A stretch of DNA of 64,000 bases from an uncultured Dysgonomonas sp. (GTDB lineage: Bacteria > Bacteroidota > Bacteroidia > Bacteroidales > Dysgonomonadaceae): the NCBI RefSeq assembly GCF_900079725.1, contig NZ_LT599032.1, forward strand, positions 3,079,090 through 3,143,089, written 5' to 3'. Under the pieces are notes generated by a model that worked only from the letters and a program-made list of their open reading frames with translations, ran no database searches and had not been told where the DNA came from. Position 1 is the first letter of the stretch. Each line of letters starts with the position of its first letter. A program made the translations under genes and the position numbers. This document shows positions 1 through 9,421 of this stretch, in pieces.

Positions 1-169
1 TAACGCTAAAAGCCCTCAGGGGGGAATAGAGAAAAAAGAAGCTGCTATTCATATCTCAAACCTTAACGTAGTAGATCCTAAATCGGGAAAACCTACACGT
101 ATTGGTCGTAAAGAAGTGAATGGAAAGCTAGTACGTTACGCTAAAAAATCAGGGGAGGAAATTAAATAA
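1..169 (+). CDS. rplX: 50S ribosomal protein L24, C-terminal end (partial)
   Basis: The frame that opens at base 2 reads 55 codons to a TAA at 167-169. The residues match the end of bacterial L24: the stretch [18 protein letters not shown] and the final basic tail. L24 is an assembly-initiating protein of the large subunit. The 5' part lies outside the window. The stop overlaps the rplE start (TAATG), so the two genes are translationally coupled, as expected in the spc operon. Confidence 0.93.
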   Translation, partial: NAKSPQGGIEKKEAAIHISNLNVVDPKSGKPTRIGRKEVNGKLVRYAKKSGEEIK

Positions 170-732
170 TGAGCAATACAACAACTCTTAGAACAGATTA
201 TAAAGACCGTATTGTAGCTTCTTTGATGAAAGAATTCGGTTATAAATCATCAATGCAGGTTCCTGTATTGAAGAAAATAGTAATCAACCAGGGTCTTGGT
301 ATAGCAGTTGCCGATAAGAAAATAATCGAAACAGCGATTAACGAAATCACAACTATCACCGGACAAAAAGCAGTAGCGACATACTCTAAGAAAGACATCT
401 CAAACTTCAAGTTGCGTAAGAAAATGCCTATCGGTGTGATGGTTACACTTCGCCACGACAGAATGTATGAGTTTCTTGAAAGACTTGTACGTGTAGCATT
501 GCCTCGTATCCGCGACTTCAAAGGTATCGAAAGCAAGCTTGATGGAAGAGGAAATTATACATTAGGTATCCAGGAGCAAATCATCTTCCCTGAAATTAAT
601 ATCGACAATATTAGTCGTATTTTGGGAATGAATATTACCTTTGTAACTTCCGCGAAAACGGATGAAGAAGGGTATGCCCTGCTGAGAGAGTTCGGATTAC
701 CATTTAAGAACGCAAAAAAAGAATTGATATAA
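169..732 (+). CDS. rplE: 50S ribosomal protein L5
   Basis: A 187-residue protein of normal L5 length. It carries the family's hallmark segments, including VVINQGLG near residue 38, TGQKAV near 65, and the C-terminal [20 protein letters not shown]5 binds 5S rRNA in the central protuberance of the large subunit. The start overlaps the rplX stop in TAATG, and a purine-rich AGGGGAGG lies about 11 bases upstream. It sits in the standard spc order between L24 and S14. Confidence 0.98.
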   Translation: MSNTTTLRTDYKDRIVASLMKEFGYKSSMQVPVLKKIVINQGLGIAVADKKIIETAINEITTITGQKAVATYSKKDISNFKLRKKMPIGVMVTLRHDRMYEFLERLVRVALPRIRDFKGIESKLDGRGNYTLGIQEQIIFPEINIDNISRILGMNITFVTSAKTDEEGYALLREFGLPFKNAKKELI

Positions 733-733
733 G

Positions 734-1003
734 ATGGCAAAAGAATCAATGAAAGCTCGTGAGGTGAAAAGAGCTAAGATGGTTGCTAAATATGCAGCTA
801 AGAGAGCGCAACTCAAAGCCGAAGGCGATTACGAAGCGCTGCAAGCTCTACCTAAGAATGCTTCACCAGTACGCCTGCACAACCGTTGCAGCCTCACTGG
901 TCGTCCGAAAGGCTTTATCCGCCAGTTCGGAATTTCCCGTATCCAATTCAGGGAAATGGCTTCTAAAGGTTTGATACCGGGAGTGAAAAAAGCAAGTTGG
1001 TAA
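734..1003 (+). CDS. rpsN: 30S ribosomal protein S14 (zinc-free form)
   Basis: An 89-residue S14, starting one base after the rplE stop. The conserved C-terminal RNA-binding block reads [19 protein letters not shown] and ends in KKASW. The paired Cys residues of the short zinc-binding S14 type are absent; only one Cys is present, so this is the longer, zinc-independent class. It assembles late in the 30S head. It is followed by an unusual 128-base gap before rpsH. Confidence 0.97.
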   Translation: MAKESMKAREVKRAKMVAKYAAKRAQLKAEGDYEALQALPKNASPVRLHNRCSLTGRPKGFIRQFGISRIQFREMASKGLIPGVKKASW

Positions 1004-1010
1004 AAAGACA

Positions 1011-1066
1011 AAGAATGATAAATGAAGAATTATGAATTGATGCGTTCATTCTTCATTTTTCACTCT
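1011..1066. repeat. Imperfect inverted repeat within the spc operon
   Basis: An AT-rich left arm at 1011-1036, with core ATGAAGAAT, is mirrored by a right arm at 1045-1066, with core ATTCTTCAT. A short loop of about 8 bases separates them. It lies between rpsN and rpsH, which are normally almost contiguous. It looks like a small interspersed palindrome rather than a gene. It could fold in the mRNA, but no T-run follows the stem directly enough to call a terminator. Confidence 0.5.
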
Positions 1067-1095
1067 TTTATTATAAAAACAGTTTTTAAATATTG

Positions 1096-1110
1096 TCCCG
1101 ACAGTCGGGA
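1096..1110. repeat. Short perfect palindrome TCCCGAC-A-GTCGGGA
   Basis: A 7-bp perfect stem with a one-base centre lies 21 bases before the rpsH start. GC-rich palindromes of the CCCGA/TCGGG kind are familiar interspersed REP-like units in Bacteroidota genomes. The link to that class is from memory. The symmetry is read directly from the sequence. Confidence 0.5.
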
Positions 1111-1131
1111 TTAATTTAAATCAATTTAATC

Positions 1132-1527
1132 ATGACAGATCCAATAGCAGATTATTTGACGCGTGTAAGAAACGCCATCATGGCTGGACACAGAGTTGTA
1201 GAAATTCCGGCGTCAAATTTGAAAAAAGAGATTACAAAAATTCTCTTGGAAAAAGGCTACATACTTAACTATAAGTTTGTAGAAGAAGGACCTCAAGGCT
1301 CTATCAAAATAGCTTTGAAATACGATCCTGTAAATAAAGTGAACGCGATTAAGAAATTAATCCGTGTTTCGTCTCCAGGTCTTCGTAAATATGTAGGGTA
1401 TAAAGATTTGCCTCGTGTCCTTAACGGACTGGGTATAGCTGTAGTATCTACCTCAAAAGGAGTGATGACAGACAAAGAAGCTCGCGAGCTGAAAGTCGGC
1501 GGCGAAGTAATGTGTTATGTTTATTAA
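1132..1527 (+). CDS. rpsH: 30S ribosomal protein S8
   Basis: A 131-residue S8 of normal length. It opens with [19 protein letters not shown], a variant of the family's conserved N terminus. The C-terminal 16S-binding segment includes [14 protein letters not shown] and ends in [10 protein letters not shown]8 binds helix 21 of 16S rRNA, and in other bacteria it also represses spc translation. It follows a 128-base palindrome-containing gap. Confidence 0.98.
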   Translation: MTDPIADYLTRVRNAIMAGHRVVEIPASNLKKEITKILLEKGYILNYKFVEEGPQGSIKIALKYDPVNKVNAIKKLIRVSSPGLRKYVGYKDLPRVLNGLGIAVVSTSKGVMTDKEARELKVGGEVMCYVY

Positions 1528-1549
1528 TTAAGGGGAGGATAGTAAAGTT

Positions 1550-2104
1550 ATGTCAAGAATAGGAAAATTACCCATAAATCTTCCGGCCGGAGTAAACATT
1601 ACTGTTGGCAAGGATAATTTAGTTACAGTAAAAGGACCAAAAGGAGAACTATCGCAAGAAGTTAATCCGGATATCAAAGTCTCTGTTGAAAATGGTGTGT
1701 TGTCAGTAACACGTCCATCTGATGAAAAAGCTCACCGTTCTTTACATGGATTGTACAGATCGTTGATCAACAACATGATTGTTGGAGTTTCTGAAGGATA
1801 TCGCAAAGAATTGGAATTAGTAGGGGTTGGTTACCGTGCGTCAAACAACGGTCAGATCTTGGAACTTTCATTAGGTTATACTCACAACATCTTTTTGATG
1901 TTGCCGAAAGAAGTAAGCCTTGAAACAAAATCGGAGAGAAACAAGAACCCGCTAATCATTTTAGAATCTTGTGATAAACAACTGATCGGTCAGGTTTGCT
2001 CGAAAATTCGCTCATTCCGTAAACCGGAACCTTATAAAGGTAAAGGTATACGCTTTGTAGGTGAAGTTATCCGTCGCAAGTCTGGTAAAACCGCAGGTAA
2101 ATAA
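1550..2104 (+). CDS. rplF: 50S ribosomal protein L6
   Basis: A 184-residue L6 with the two expected L6 domains. The N terminus is MSRIGKLPI. The C-terminal KPEPYKGKGIRFVGEVIRRK motif contacts 23S rRNA near the sarcin-ricin loop. It starts 22 bases after rpsH, with AAGGGGAGG about 12 bases upstream of the ATG. Length and order are standard. Confidence 0.98.
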   Translation: MSRIGKLPINLPAGVNITVGKDNLVTVKGPKGELSQEVNPDIKVSVENGVLSVTRPSDEKAHRSLHGLYRSLINNMIVGVSEGYRKELELVGVGYRASNNGQILELSLGYTHNIFLMLPKEVSLETKSERNKNPLIILESCDKQLIGQVCSKIRSFRKPEPYKGKGIRFVGEVIRRKSGKTAGK

Positions 2105-2123
2105 ATCATAAACTGTAGTAATC

Positions 2124-2468
2124 ATGGCAACAAAGACAGATAAAAGAAATAAAATAAAATTACGCGTACGCGGAAAGATCTCAGGAACTACCGAACGTCC
2201 GCGTCTGACAGTGTTCAGAAGCAACAAGCAAATATATGCGCAAGTTATCGACGATCTTACAGGTAAGACTTTGGCAGCAGCTTCGTCTCTTAAAATAGCA
2301 GACAAAGCTCCTAAAAAAGAAATAGCTGCGAAAGTTGGCGAACTAATTGCTAAGAGTGCTCAGGAAGCTGGTGTAACAACTGTGGTATTTGACCGTAACG
2401 GTTACCTGTACCATGGTAGAATTAAAGAATTGGCAGATGCTGCCCGTAACGGTGGACTTAAATTTTAA
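2124..2468 (+). CDS. rplR: 50S ribosomal protein L18
   Basis: A 114-residue L18. The basic N terminus ([16 protein letters not shown]) is followed by [20 protein letters not shown] and the terminal [22 protein letters not shown]18 binds 5S rRNA together with L5. It starts 19 bases after rplF, and rpsE follows after 5 bases. Confidence 0.98.
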   Translation: MATKTDKRNKIKLRVRGKISGTTERPRLTVFRSNKQIYAQVIDDLTGKTLAAASSLKIADKAPKKEIAAKVGELIAKSAQEAGVTTVVFDRNGYLYHGRIKELADAARNGGLKF

Positions 2469-2473
2469 TAGAC

Positions 2474-2992
2474 ATGGCAGGAGTTAACAATAGAGTAAAA
2501 TCGACCAACGATATCGAATTAAAAGACAGGCTAGTTGCGATCAACCGTGTTACTAAAGTGACAAAAGGGGGACGTACATTCAGTTTCGCTGCTATCGTAG
2601 TGGTAGGAAATGAAGATGGTATAGTAGGCTGGGGTCTTGGTAAAGCTGGTGAAGTAACGACAGCTATAGCTAAAGGAGTTGAAGCTGCTAAGAAAAACCT
2701 TATCAAAGTTCCGGTACTTAAAGGAACAGTACCTCACGAGCAAGTTGCCCGTTTTGGAGGATCTGAAGTACTTATTCGTCCGGCTGCTCCCGGTACAGGG
2801 GTGAAAGCAGGGGGTGCGATGCGTGCCGTGCTAGAGAGTGTAGGTGTAACAGACGTATTGGCAAAATCGAAAGGTTCGTCAAACCCTCACAACCTTGTGA
2901 AGGCTACTATCGAAGCTTTAGGCGAGCTGAGAGATGCATACACTGTAGCTCAGAACAGAGGTATTTCTATGGAAAAAGTGTTTAAAGGTTAA
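2474..2992 (+). CDS. rpsE: 30S ribosomal protein S5
   Basis: A 172-residue S5. The double-stranded-RNA-binding-like N-terminal domain includes [19 protein letters not shown] and [11 protein letters not shown]. The C-terminal domain includes [18 protein letters not shown]5 contributes to decoding accuracy at the mRNA entry site. The next gene, rpmD, starts 18 bases downstream. Confidence 0.98.
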   Translation: MAGVNNRVKSTNDIELKDRLVAINRVTKVTKGGRTFSFAAIVVVGNEDGIVGWGLGKAGEVTTAIAKGVEAAKKNLIKVPVLKGTVPHEQVARFGGSEVLIRPAAPGTGVKAGGAMRAVLESVGVTDVLAKSKGSSNPHNLVKATIEALGELRDAYTVAQNRGISMEKVFKG

Positions 2993-3010
2993 TTTGCAAA
3001 GAAAATTATT

Positions 3011-3187
3011 ATGGCAAAGATTAAAGTTAAACAAGTTAAGAGCAGAATCAAGTGTCCGAAAGACCAAAAATTAACTTTAGACGCTCTTGGGCTGAAAAAG
3101 TTGAACCGTGTAGTAGAACATGAAGATACACCTGCTATCAGAGGGATGATCAACAAAGTACACCATTTGGTTACTATTGTAGAGTAA
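3011..3187 (+). CDS. rpmD: 50S ribosomal protein L30
   Basis: A 58-codon gene between rpsE and rplO. The product begins MAKIKVKQVKSRIKCPKDQK and continues with LDALGLKKLNRVVEHEDTP and RGMINKVHHLVTIVE. Size, the LGLKKL motif and position all match L30. L30 is a small single-domain large-subunit protein and is one of the more dispensable ones. Stop is TAA at 3185-3187. Confidence 0.97.
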   Translation: MAKIKVKQVKSRIKCPKDQKLTLDALGLKKLNRVVEHEDTPAIRGMINKVHHLVTIVE

Positions 3188-3217
3188 TTTAGTTTATAAG
3201 ATAAAAAATATAAAAAT

Positions 3218-3667
3218 ATGAGTTTATCAAATTTGAGACCTGCTGAAGGATCAACTAAAACCGGAAAAAGAATCGGACGTGGTACGGGTTCAGGATTAGG
3301 TGGCACTTCCACAAGAGGTCATAAAGGAGCTAAGTCCAGATCAGGTTATTCTAAGAAGATCGGATTTGAAGGAGGGCAGATGCCTATCCAACGCCGTTTG
3401 CCTAAATTCGGATTTAAAAACATAAACCGAGTAGAATACAAAGCTATCAATCTGGATGTATTGCAACGTTTGGCAGAAACTAAGAACCTTGCTAAAATCG
3501 ATATTCAGACATTGATCGATGCAGGCTTTATTTCTTCCAATCAATTAGTGAAAATATTAGGAAACGGAGCCATCACTACAAAGGTAGATGTTGAAGCTCA
3601 CGCTTTCTCAAAAACAGCAGAAGCTGCAATTCAAGCAATAGGTGGAACAGTAACTAAACTGAAGTAA
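3218..3667 (+). CDS. rplO: 50S ribosomal protein L15
   Basis: A 149-residue L15. The Gly/Arg-rich N-terminal extension (GKRIGRGTGSGLGGTSTRGH, about residues 16-35) penetrates 23S rRNA. It is followed by GGQMPIQRRLPKFGFKN. The gene ends one base before secY, the universal spc order. Confidence 0.98.
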   Translation: MSLSNLRPAEGSTKTGKRIGRGTGSGLGGTSTRGHKGAKSRSGYSKKIGFEGGQMPIQRRLPKFGFKNINRVEYKAINLDVLQRLAETKNLAKIDIQTLIDAGFISSNQLVKILGNGAITTKVDVEAHAFSKTAEAAIQAIGGTVTKLK

Positions 3668-3668
3668 G

Positions 3669-4985
3669 ATGGGATTAGTAAAAACACTGGAAAATATATG
3701 GAAGATTGAGGATCTTAGAAAAAGACTCATGATTACCTTCTTTTTCGTGGTGATCTATCGCTTCGGAGTTCATATCGTTCTGCCAGGAGTAGACCCGGAA
3801 GCTCTTAATGCCCTTCAGGCTAAGACTTCAGGGGGTATTCTGGACATATTGAACATGTTCTCGGGAGGTGCATTTGCTAATGCATCAATTTTTGCATTGG
3901 GTATTATGCCTTATATCTCTGCTTCTATCGTTATGCAGTTGTTGGGTATGGCTGTGCCATATTTCCAAAAGCTACAACGTGAAGGAGAAAGCGGGCGTAC
4001 CAAAATGAACCAGTACACACGTTATCTGACAGTAGCTATTCTCCTATTCCAGGGGCCGGCTTACCTGTTGGGTGCGTTGGGTGCAGCAGCTCCTACTTCA
4101 TGGGAATTTCTTATTCCTTCAACCATTATTTTGGCCGGAGGTAGTATGTTTGTTCTTTGGTTAGGAGAGCGCATTACAGATAAAGGTATCGGAAACGGAG
4201 TCTCTTTCATCATTTTGGTGGGTATTATAGCCCGTCTGCCACATGCGCTTATCGGTGAATTTTCTTCACGTCTGGCAAGCCAGGGAGGCGGATTGGTAAT
4301 GTTCCTTGCAGAGATTGTGTTCTTGTTACTTATTATTTGCGGTGCAATTCTGTTGGTACAAGGTACACGCCGTATACCAGTACAATATGCAAAAAGAGTT
4401 GTAGGAAACAAACAATATGGAGGTGCACGTCAGTATATACCATTGAAGGTTAATGCTGCTAACGTGATGCCGATCATCTTTGCTCAGGCAATTATGTTTG
4501 TGCCTATCTCTATTGCGGGATTCTCTACCGAAAAAGGCGGATTCTGGGGTTCATTTATGGATCATACCAGTGTAGCATACAATGTTGTGTTTGCATTCCT
4601 AATCATTGCTTTCACATGGTTCTACACAGCTGTGACTATAAACCCTGTGCAGATGGCTGATGAACTGAAACGTAATAACGGATTTATACCGGGTATCAAG
4701 CCTGGGAAGAAAACAGCAGATTATATCGATTCTATTATGTCTCGTATAACATTCCCAGGATCATTGTTCCTGGCTATGGTTGCTATTCTTCCTGCGTTTG
4801 CCAGCTACTTTGGTGTGAGTCGTGAATTTTCACAATTCTTTGGAGGAACATCATTGTTAATCCTTGTTGGGGTTGTGTTGGATACATTACAGCAGATCGA
4901 AAGTCACTTGTTGATGAGACATTATGACGGTTTATTGAAATCGGGAAGAATCAAAGGTCGTTCTGGTTCAATTGCAGCATATTAA
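3669..4985 (+). CDS. secY: Preprotein translocase subunit SecY
   Basis: A 438-residue polytopic membrane protein with about ten hydrophobic segments. It forms the protein-conducting channel of the Sec translocon with SecE (encoded here at 38.2 kb). Visible family motifs are YRFGVHIVLPGVD near residue 30, the plug-region SGGAFANASIFALGIMPYIS near 65-85, and RNNGFIPGIKPGKKT near 335. It starts directly after rplO and is followed by map. Confidence 0.98.
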   Translation: MGLVKTLENIWKIEDLRKRLMITFFFVVIYRFGVHIVLPGVDPEALNALQAKTSGGILDILNMFSGGAFANASIFALGIMPYISASIVMQLLGMAVPYFQKLQREGESGRTKMNQYTRYLTVAILLFQGPAYLLGALGAAAPTSWEFLIPSTIILAGGSMFVLWLGERITDKGIGNGVSFIILVGIIARLPHALIGEFSSRLASQGGGLVMFLAEIVFLLLIICGAILLVQGTRRIPVQYAKRVVGNKQYGGARQYIPLKVNAANVMPIIFAQAIMFVPISIAGFSTEKGGFWGSFMDHTSVAYNVVFAFLIIAFTWFYTAVTINPVQMADELKRNNGFIPGIKPGKKTADYIDSIMSRITFPGSLFLAMVAILPAFASYFGVSREFSQFFGGTSLLILVGVVLDTLQQIESHLLMRHYDGLLKSGRIKGRSGSIAAY

Positions 4986-4996
4986 GGAGGTTATAA

Positions 4997-5797
4997 ATGA
5001 TATTTCTGAAAACAGACGAAGAGATCGAATTGATGCGCGAAGCCAATCGCCTTGTAGGTATGACCTTGGGCGAAATGGCAAAGCATATAAAACCGGGTAT
5101 CACTCCGGCTCAATTAGATAAAATTGCGAAAGAATTTATACAGGATCATGGAGCCAGACCTTCCTTCTTGGGATATAAGGGTGCTCCGGGCGCTGTGGAT
5201 TTCCCGGGTGCGATTTGTGCTTCAGTTAATGAACAGGTTGTGCATGGATTTCCAACAGACTATGTTCTTAAAGACGGTGATATTATTTCTGTCGATTGTG
5301 GTACGGAGAAAAACGGATTTTGCGGCGATTCGGCCTACACATTTTGCGTAGGAGAAGTTGCCGAAGACGTGAAGGCTTTGCTCAGGGCAACGAAAGAAGC
5401 ACTTTATAAAGGAATAGAAAAGGCAGTAGATGGTAATCGCATAGGCGATATCGGTGATGCCGTTCAGACATATTGTGAGAAGCGTGGTTATTCGGTCGTT
5501 CGTGAACTGGTAGGACATGGTATAGGGCGTAAGATGCATGAAGCACCTGAAGTTCCTAACTATGGCAGACGGGGTACAGGTCCCTTACTTAAAAAGGGGA
5601 TGTGTATAGCAATAGAGCCGATGATTAACATGGGAAGCAAGAATGTTGTTTTCGAAAGCGATGGTTGGACTATCAGAACCCGTGATCGTAAACCTTCGGC
5701 CCACTTCGAGCATACTGTGGCTATTCGTCAGGGTAAAGCTGATATTTTATCAACATTTGAATTTGTAGAAGCTGTTTTAGGAAATAACGCAATTTAA
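4997..5797 (+). CDS. map: Methionine aminopeptidase, type I
   Basis: A 266-residue MetAP-I that removes initiator Met from nascent proteins. The metal ligands can be assigned by motif: Asp in SVDCGT, Asp in CGDSAYTF, His in GHGIGRKMHE, Glu in IEPM and Glu in FEHT. An unusually strong AAGGAGG lies between secY and this ATG, spaced 8 bases. Such sites are rare in this phylum. Location after secY is normal for Bacteroidota. Confidence 0.97.
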   Translation: MIFLKTDEEIELMREANRLVGMTLGEMAKHIKPGITPAQLDKIAKEFIQDHGARPSFLGYKGAPGAVDFPGAICASVNEQVVHGFPTDYVLKDGDIISVDCGTEKNGFCGDSAYTFCVGEVAEDVKALLRATKEALYKGIEKAVDGNRIGDIGDAVQTYCEKRGYSVVRELVGHGIGRKMHEAPEVPNYGRRGTGPLLKKGMCIAIEPMINMGSKNVVFESDGWTIRTRDRKPSAHFEHTVAIRQGKADILSTFEFVEAVLGNNAI

Positions 5798-5815
5798 AAA
5801 CCTTTTATTATATAT

Positions 5816-6034
5816 ATGGCTAAACAGGCAGCAATAGAACAAGACGGAGTGATCGTAGAAGCACTATCAAACGCGATGTTTCGTGTCGAACTTGAAAACG
5901 GACATGAAATAACAGCGCACATCTCAGGAAAGATGCGTATGCACTATATCAAAATACTTCCGGGAGATAGAGTACGTGTGGAAATGTCACCCTATGATTT
6001 ATCAAAAGGACGGATTTCATTCAGATACAAATAA
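5816..6034 (+). CDS. infA: Translation initiation factor IF-1
   Basis: A 72-residue single OB-fold protein, the exact usual length. Motifs are [21 protein letters not shown] and the C-terminal [14 protein letters not shown]-1 blocks the ribosomal A site during initiation. It starts 19 bases after map and is followed by rpmJ after 11 bases. Confidence 0.98.
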   Translation: MAKQAAIEQDGVIVEALSNAMFRVELENGHEITAHISGKMRMHYIKILPGDRVRVEMSPYDLSKGRISFRYK

Positions 6035-6045
6035 AAAACAAACAT

Positions 6046-6162
6046 ATGAAAGTAAGAGCATCATTGAAGAAGCGTACTGCTGATTGCAAAATTGTCAGAA
6101 GAAAAGGACGCTTATACGTTATTAACAAAAAAAATCCTAAGTACAAACAACGTCAGGGATAA
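6046..6162 (+). CDS. rpmJ: 50S ribosomal protein L36 (zinc-ligand-poor form)
   Basis: A 38-codon gene between infA and rpsM. The product starts [15 protein letters not shown] and ends with [12 protein letters not shown]. Length and context identify L36. The classic L36 zinc ribbon has three Cys and one His. Here only one Cys remains, so it should not bind zinc. From memory this is the usual state in Bacteroidales. Confidence 0.96.
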   Translation: MKVRASLKKRTADCKIVRRKGRLYVINKKNPKYKQRQG

Positions 6163-6195
6163 TTTATTAATTTTGCAAATTAATCGAAAAAATAT

Positions 6196-6576
6196 ATGGC
6201 AATAAGAATAGTTGGTGTCGATTTACCACAAAATAAAAGAGGCGAAATAGCCTTGACATACATTTATGGTATCGGACGTAGTTCTGCTAACAAAATCCTT
6301 GCTGAAGCAGGAATAGACAAAGATGTCAAAGTAAAAGACTGGAATGATGATCAGGCAGGTAAAGTGCGTGAAATCATCGCTGCCCAGTTTAAAGTAGAAG
6401 GGGACTTGCGTTCGGAAGTACAGCTTAATATCAAGCGATTGATGGATATAGGCTGTTACAGAGGTATCCGTCACCGTATTGGTCTACCTTTGAGAGGTCA
6501 GAGTACTAAAAATAATGCCCGTACACGTAAGGGTAGAAAGAAAACTGTTGCTAACAAGAAAAAAGCTACAAAATAA
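6196..6576 (+). CDS. rpsM: 30S ribosomal protein S13
   Basis: A 126-residue S13. The helix-two-turn-helix N-terminal region begins [20 protein letters not shown], and the C-terminal half includes [14 protein letters not shown] and [10 protein letters not shown]. The Lys-rich tail reaches the P-site tRNA and the subunit bridge. It begins the alpha-operon part, after rpmJ. Confidence 0.98.
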   Translation: MAIRIVGVDLPQNKRGEIALTYIYGIGRSSANKILAEAGIDKDVKVKDWNDDQAGKVREIIAAQFKVEGDLRSEVQLNIKRLMDIGCYRGIRHRIGLPLRGQSTKNNARTRKGRKKTVANKKKATK

Positions 6577-6586
6577 TTAATTTGAT

Positions 6587-6976
6587 ATGGCAAAGAAAAC
6601 AGTCGCAGCGAAAAAGAGAAACGTTAAAGTGGATGCTACAGGACAAGCTCATGTACATTCTTCTTTCAACAATATCATTATTTCGATTACAAACAGCGAT
6701 GGCCAGGTAATCAGCTGGTCTTCGGCAGGGAAAATGGGATTCAGAAGTTCGAAGAAGAACACCCCGTACGCAGCTCAAATGGCAGCATCAGATTGTGCTA
6801 AAGTTGCATTTGACTTAGGATTGAGAAAAGTAAAAGTGTATGTAAAAGGACCGGGCAACGGACGTGAGTCTGCTATCCGTACTATCCATGCAGCAGGAAT
6901 AGAAGTGACAGAAATCGTTGACGTTACTCCACTTCCTCACAATGGATGTCGTCCTCCAAAACACAGAAGAGTTTAA
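6587..6976 (+). CDS. rpsK: 30S ribosomal protein S11
   Basis: A 129-residue S11. Motifs are [20 protein letters not shown] near residue 22, [19 protein letters not shown] near 46, and the ending [16 protein letters not shown]11 lies at the platform of the 30S subunit beside the mRNA exit. It starts 10 bases after rpsM. A 109-base gap follows before rpsD. Confidence 0.98.
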   Translation: MAKKTVAAKKRNVKVDATGQAHVHSSFNNIIISITNSDGQVISWSSAGKMGFRSSKKNTPYAAQMAASDCAKVAFDLGLRKVKVYVKGPGNGRESAIRTIHAAGIEVTEIVDVTPLPHNGCRPPKHRRV

Positions 6977-6985
6977 TCAAAATTT

Positions 6986-6993
6986 TAAATTTG
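6986..6993 (+). promoter_or_regulatory. Possible internal -7 box TAAATTTG before rpsD
   Basis: The 109-base rpsK-rpsD gap contains TAAATTTG, a perfect match to the Bacteroidetes TAnnTTTG box. No clear TTG lies about 20 bp upstream. It could give extra transcription of rpsD-rpoA-rplQ, but the match alone is weak evidence. Confidence 0.3.
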
Positions 6994-7085
6994 GAACTTA
7001 AATTGTGATTTTGATTGCAAGTTAACCCTCTCTGTAATCGCGGCTGCACAATTTCAGCTTTCATCAATTATTAATTAGAAAAGAA

Positions 7086-7694
7086 ATGGCAAGATATACT
7101 GGACCAAAATCAAAAATCGCCCGTAAATTCGGAGAGCCAATATTCGGACCTGACAAAGTTCTTTCTAAAAAGAACTATCCTCCCGGACAACACGGAAACG
7201 GAAGGAAGAAAAAATCGTCGGAGTACGGTATTCAATTACGTGAAAAGCAAAAAGCAAAATACACATATGGTGTGCTTGAAAGACAATTCCGTAATATGTT
7301 TGACAAAGCACTTTCATCACGTGGTATCACAGGTGAAGTGTTGCTTCAAATGTTGGAATCAAGATTGGATAACATCGTTTTCCGTCTTGGAATAGCACCT
7401 ACGAGAGCAGCTGCCCGTCAGCTTGTATCTCACCGTCACATAACTGTTGACGGCTCAGTCGTGAATATTCCGTCTTATACAATCAAACCGGGACAATTGA
7501 TCGCAGTTCGTGAGAAATCAAAATCTCTCGAAGTAGTAAGCGAAGCATTGTCTGGGTTTAACCATAGCAAATACCCTTGGATCGAATGGGATGCAGCATC
7601 TATGACAGGTAAGTTTCTTCACCTGCCAGAGAGAGCAGATATCCCTGAAAACATTAAAGAGCAGTTGATCGTAGAGTTGTATTCTAAAAATTAA
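7086..7694 (+). CDS. rpsD: 30S ribosomal protein S4
   Basis: A 202-residue S4 beginning [21 protein letters not shown]. The S4 RNA-binding domain spans roughly residues 93-155, with [14 protein letters not shown] and [14 protein letters not shown]4 nucleates 30S assembly; in other bacteria it represses the alpha operon. The Cys-type zinc motif is absent. It lies upstream of rpoA as usual. Confidence 0.98.
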   Translation: MARYTGPKSKIARKFGEPIFGPDKVLSKKNYPPGQHGNGRKKKSSEYGIQLREKQKAKYTYGVLERQFRNMFDKALSSRGITGEVLLQMLESRLDNIVFRLGIAPTRAAARQLVSHRHITVDGSVVNIPSYTIKPGQLIAVREKSKSLEVVSEALSGFNHSKYPWIEWDAASMTGKFLHLPERADIPENIKEQLIVELYSKN

Positions 7695-7702
7695 TTAAAT
7701 TC

Positions 7703-8695
7703 ATGGCTATATTAGCATTTCAAAAACCGGATAAAGTATTGATGTTAGAAGCGGACGATTTCTTCGGAAAATTCGAATTTCGTCCCTTAGAACCCGGATA
7801 TGGTATTACCGTTGGTAATGCTTTACGCCGTATTCTGCTTTCATCTCTTGAAGGTTTTGCTATCACTTCTATAAAAATCGACGGTGTTGAACATGAATTT
7901 GCCACCGTACCGGGAGTTATAGAAGATGTTACAAATATCATTCTGAATCTGAAACAAGTACGTTTCAAGCAGATAGTAGAAGAGATCGAAAACGAGAAGG
8001 TGAGTATTACAGTCTCAGGTGCCGAAGTATTCAAAGCTGGAGATATTGGAAAGCATCTGTCAGGATTTGAAGTATTGAACCCTGACTTGGAAATCTGTCA
8101 TTTAGACAAGAACGCAAGCTTCCAAATCGAATTGAATATTAACAAAGGCCGTGGATACGTACCTGCTGATGAAAATCGCAATCTGTCCGACGATGTTAAT
8201 GTTATAGCTATTGATTCTATTTATACTCCCATCCGTAATGTGAAATACTCGATAGAAAATTATCGTGTAGAACAAAAAACGGACTATGAGAAACTTGTTA
8301 TAGAAATAGCAACCGACGGATCTATTCATCCAAAGGATGCATTGAAAGAAGCTGCAAAGATTCTTATCCACCACTTTATGTTGTTCTCTGATGAGAAGAT
8401 TCTCCTTGAACAAAGCGAAGTAGATGGAAACGAAGAATTCGATGAAGAAATTCTGCATATGCGTCAGCTGCTTAAGACTAAGTTATCTGATATGAACCTT
8501 TCGGTTCGTGCCCTTAACTGTTTGAAGTCGGCAGAGGTAGAAACGCTGGGCGAATTAGTGCAATTCAATAAGAATGATCTTCTTAAATTCAGAAACTTTG
8601 GTAAGAAATCACTTACCGAACTTGATGAACTATTGGATAGCCTGAGCCTGTCTTTCGGTATGGATATTTCTAAATATAAATTAGATAAAGATTAG
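7703..8695 (+). CDS. rpoA: DNA-directed RNA polymerase subunit alpha
   Basis: A 330-residue alpha subunit. The N-terminal dimerisation domain shows the [20 protein letters not shown] block at residues 26-45. An acidic linker around residue 245 leads to the C-terminal domain with [20 protein letters not shown] and [15 protein letters not shown], the part that binds activators and UP elements. It starts 8 bases after rpsD and is followed by rplQ. Confidence 0.98.
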   Translation: MAILAFQKPDKVLMLEADDFFGKFEFRPLEPGYGITVGNALRRILLSSLEGFAITSIKIDGVEHEFATVPGVIEDVTNIILNLKQVRFKQIVEEIENEKVSITVSGAEVFKAGDIGKHLSGFEVLNPDLEICHLDKNASFQIELNINKGRGYVPADENRNLSDDVNVIAIDSIYTPIRNVKYSIENYRVEQKTDYEKLVIEIATDGSIHPKDALKEAAKILIHHFMLFSDEKILLEQSEVDGNEEFDEEILHMRQLLKTKLSDMNLSVRALNCLKSAEVETLGELVQFNKNDLLKFRNFGKKSLTELDELLDSLSLSFGMDISKYKLDKD

Positions 8696-8703
8696 TAAGC
8701 GAC

Positions 8704-9324
8704 ATGAGACATAATAAAAAATTTAATCATTTAGGGCGTACCAGCTCACACAGAAATGCCATGCTGGCTAATATGTGTGTATCTCTGATCATGAGCCCTA
8801 ATAAACGTATCTTTACGACCGTGGCCAAAGCGAAAGCTTTGAAGAAGGTTATAGAGCCGATGATTACAAAATCGAAAGAAGATACAACACATTCGAGACG
8901 TCTGGTTTTCCAGGATCTTAAAATAAACAGCGATCAGACTAAAGCTGCCATAACTGAGTTGTTCCAGAACATATCTCAGAAAGTAGCTGACCGTCCGGGA
9001 GGATATACCCGTATCATCAAAACAGGTAATCGTTTGGGTGATAATGCATCTATGTGTTTTATCGAATTGGTAGACTATAACGAAAACATGTTGAAGGAGA
9101 AGAAAGCTGCATCGAAAGGTAGAACCCGTAGATCTAAGAAAGCTGCTGACCAACCTGAAGGCGCTGCGGCTCCTAAAGCAAAAGCGAAGGATGTAGTTGC
9201 TCCTGAAGCACCGGTTGTGGAAGAAGTAGAAGCATTAGAAGCTGCTCCGGGATCTTTGCCTGTAGTAGATGAAGTGGCTCCTGAAGCTCCTGCTACAGAA
9301 GAGAAGCCAAAGACTGAAGAATAA
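8704..9324 (+). CDS. rplQ: 50S ribosomal protein L17 with acidic C-terminal extension
   Basis: A 206-residue L17. The core (about residues 1-130) has the family start [20 protein letters not shown] and the [19 protein letters not shown] motif. The last 70 or so residues form a Lys patch and then a low-complexity Ala/Pro/Glu/Val tail (for example [13 protein letters not shown]). Many bacterial L17 proteins stop near 120-130 residues. The tail is probably disordered. It is the last gene of the superoperon. Confidence 0.97.
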   Translation: MRHNKKFNHLGRTSSHRNAMLANMCVSLIMSPNKRIFTTVAKAKALKKVIEPMITKSKEDTTHSRRLVFQDLKINSDQTKAAITELFQNISQKVADRPGGYTRIIKTGNRLGDNASMCFIELVDYNENMLKEKKAASKGRTRRSKKAADQPEGAAAPKAKAKDVVAPEAPVVEEVEALEAAPGSLPVVDEVAPEAPATEEKPKTEE

Positions 9325-9350
9325 GAGGTTAATACTCTTGTTTATATAAT

Positions 9351-9383
9351 AAAAAAAGTATCCTGATCAGGATACTTTTTTTT
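9351..9383 (+). terminator. Rho-independent terminator of the ribosomal superoperon
   Basis: A perfectly self-complementary 32-base block (9351-9382) has arms built on AAAAAAAGTATCCTGA and TCAGGATACTTTTTTT. It ends in a run of eight T. It lies 27 bases after the rplQ stop and is symmetrical enough to act in both directions. Confidence 0.9.
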
Positions 9384-9421
9384 GCTTAATAAAAGCTAGC
9401 TCTTTTGTCGAATTATTGTTT

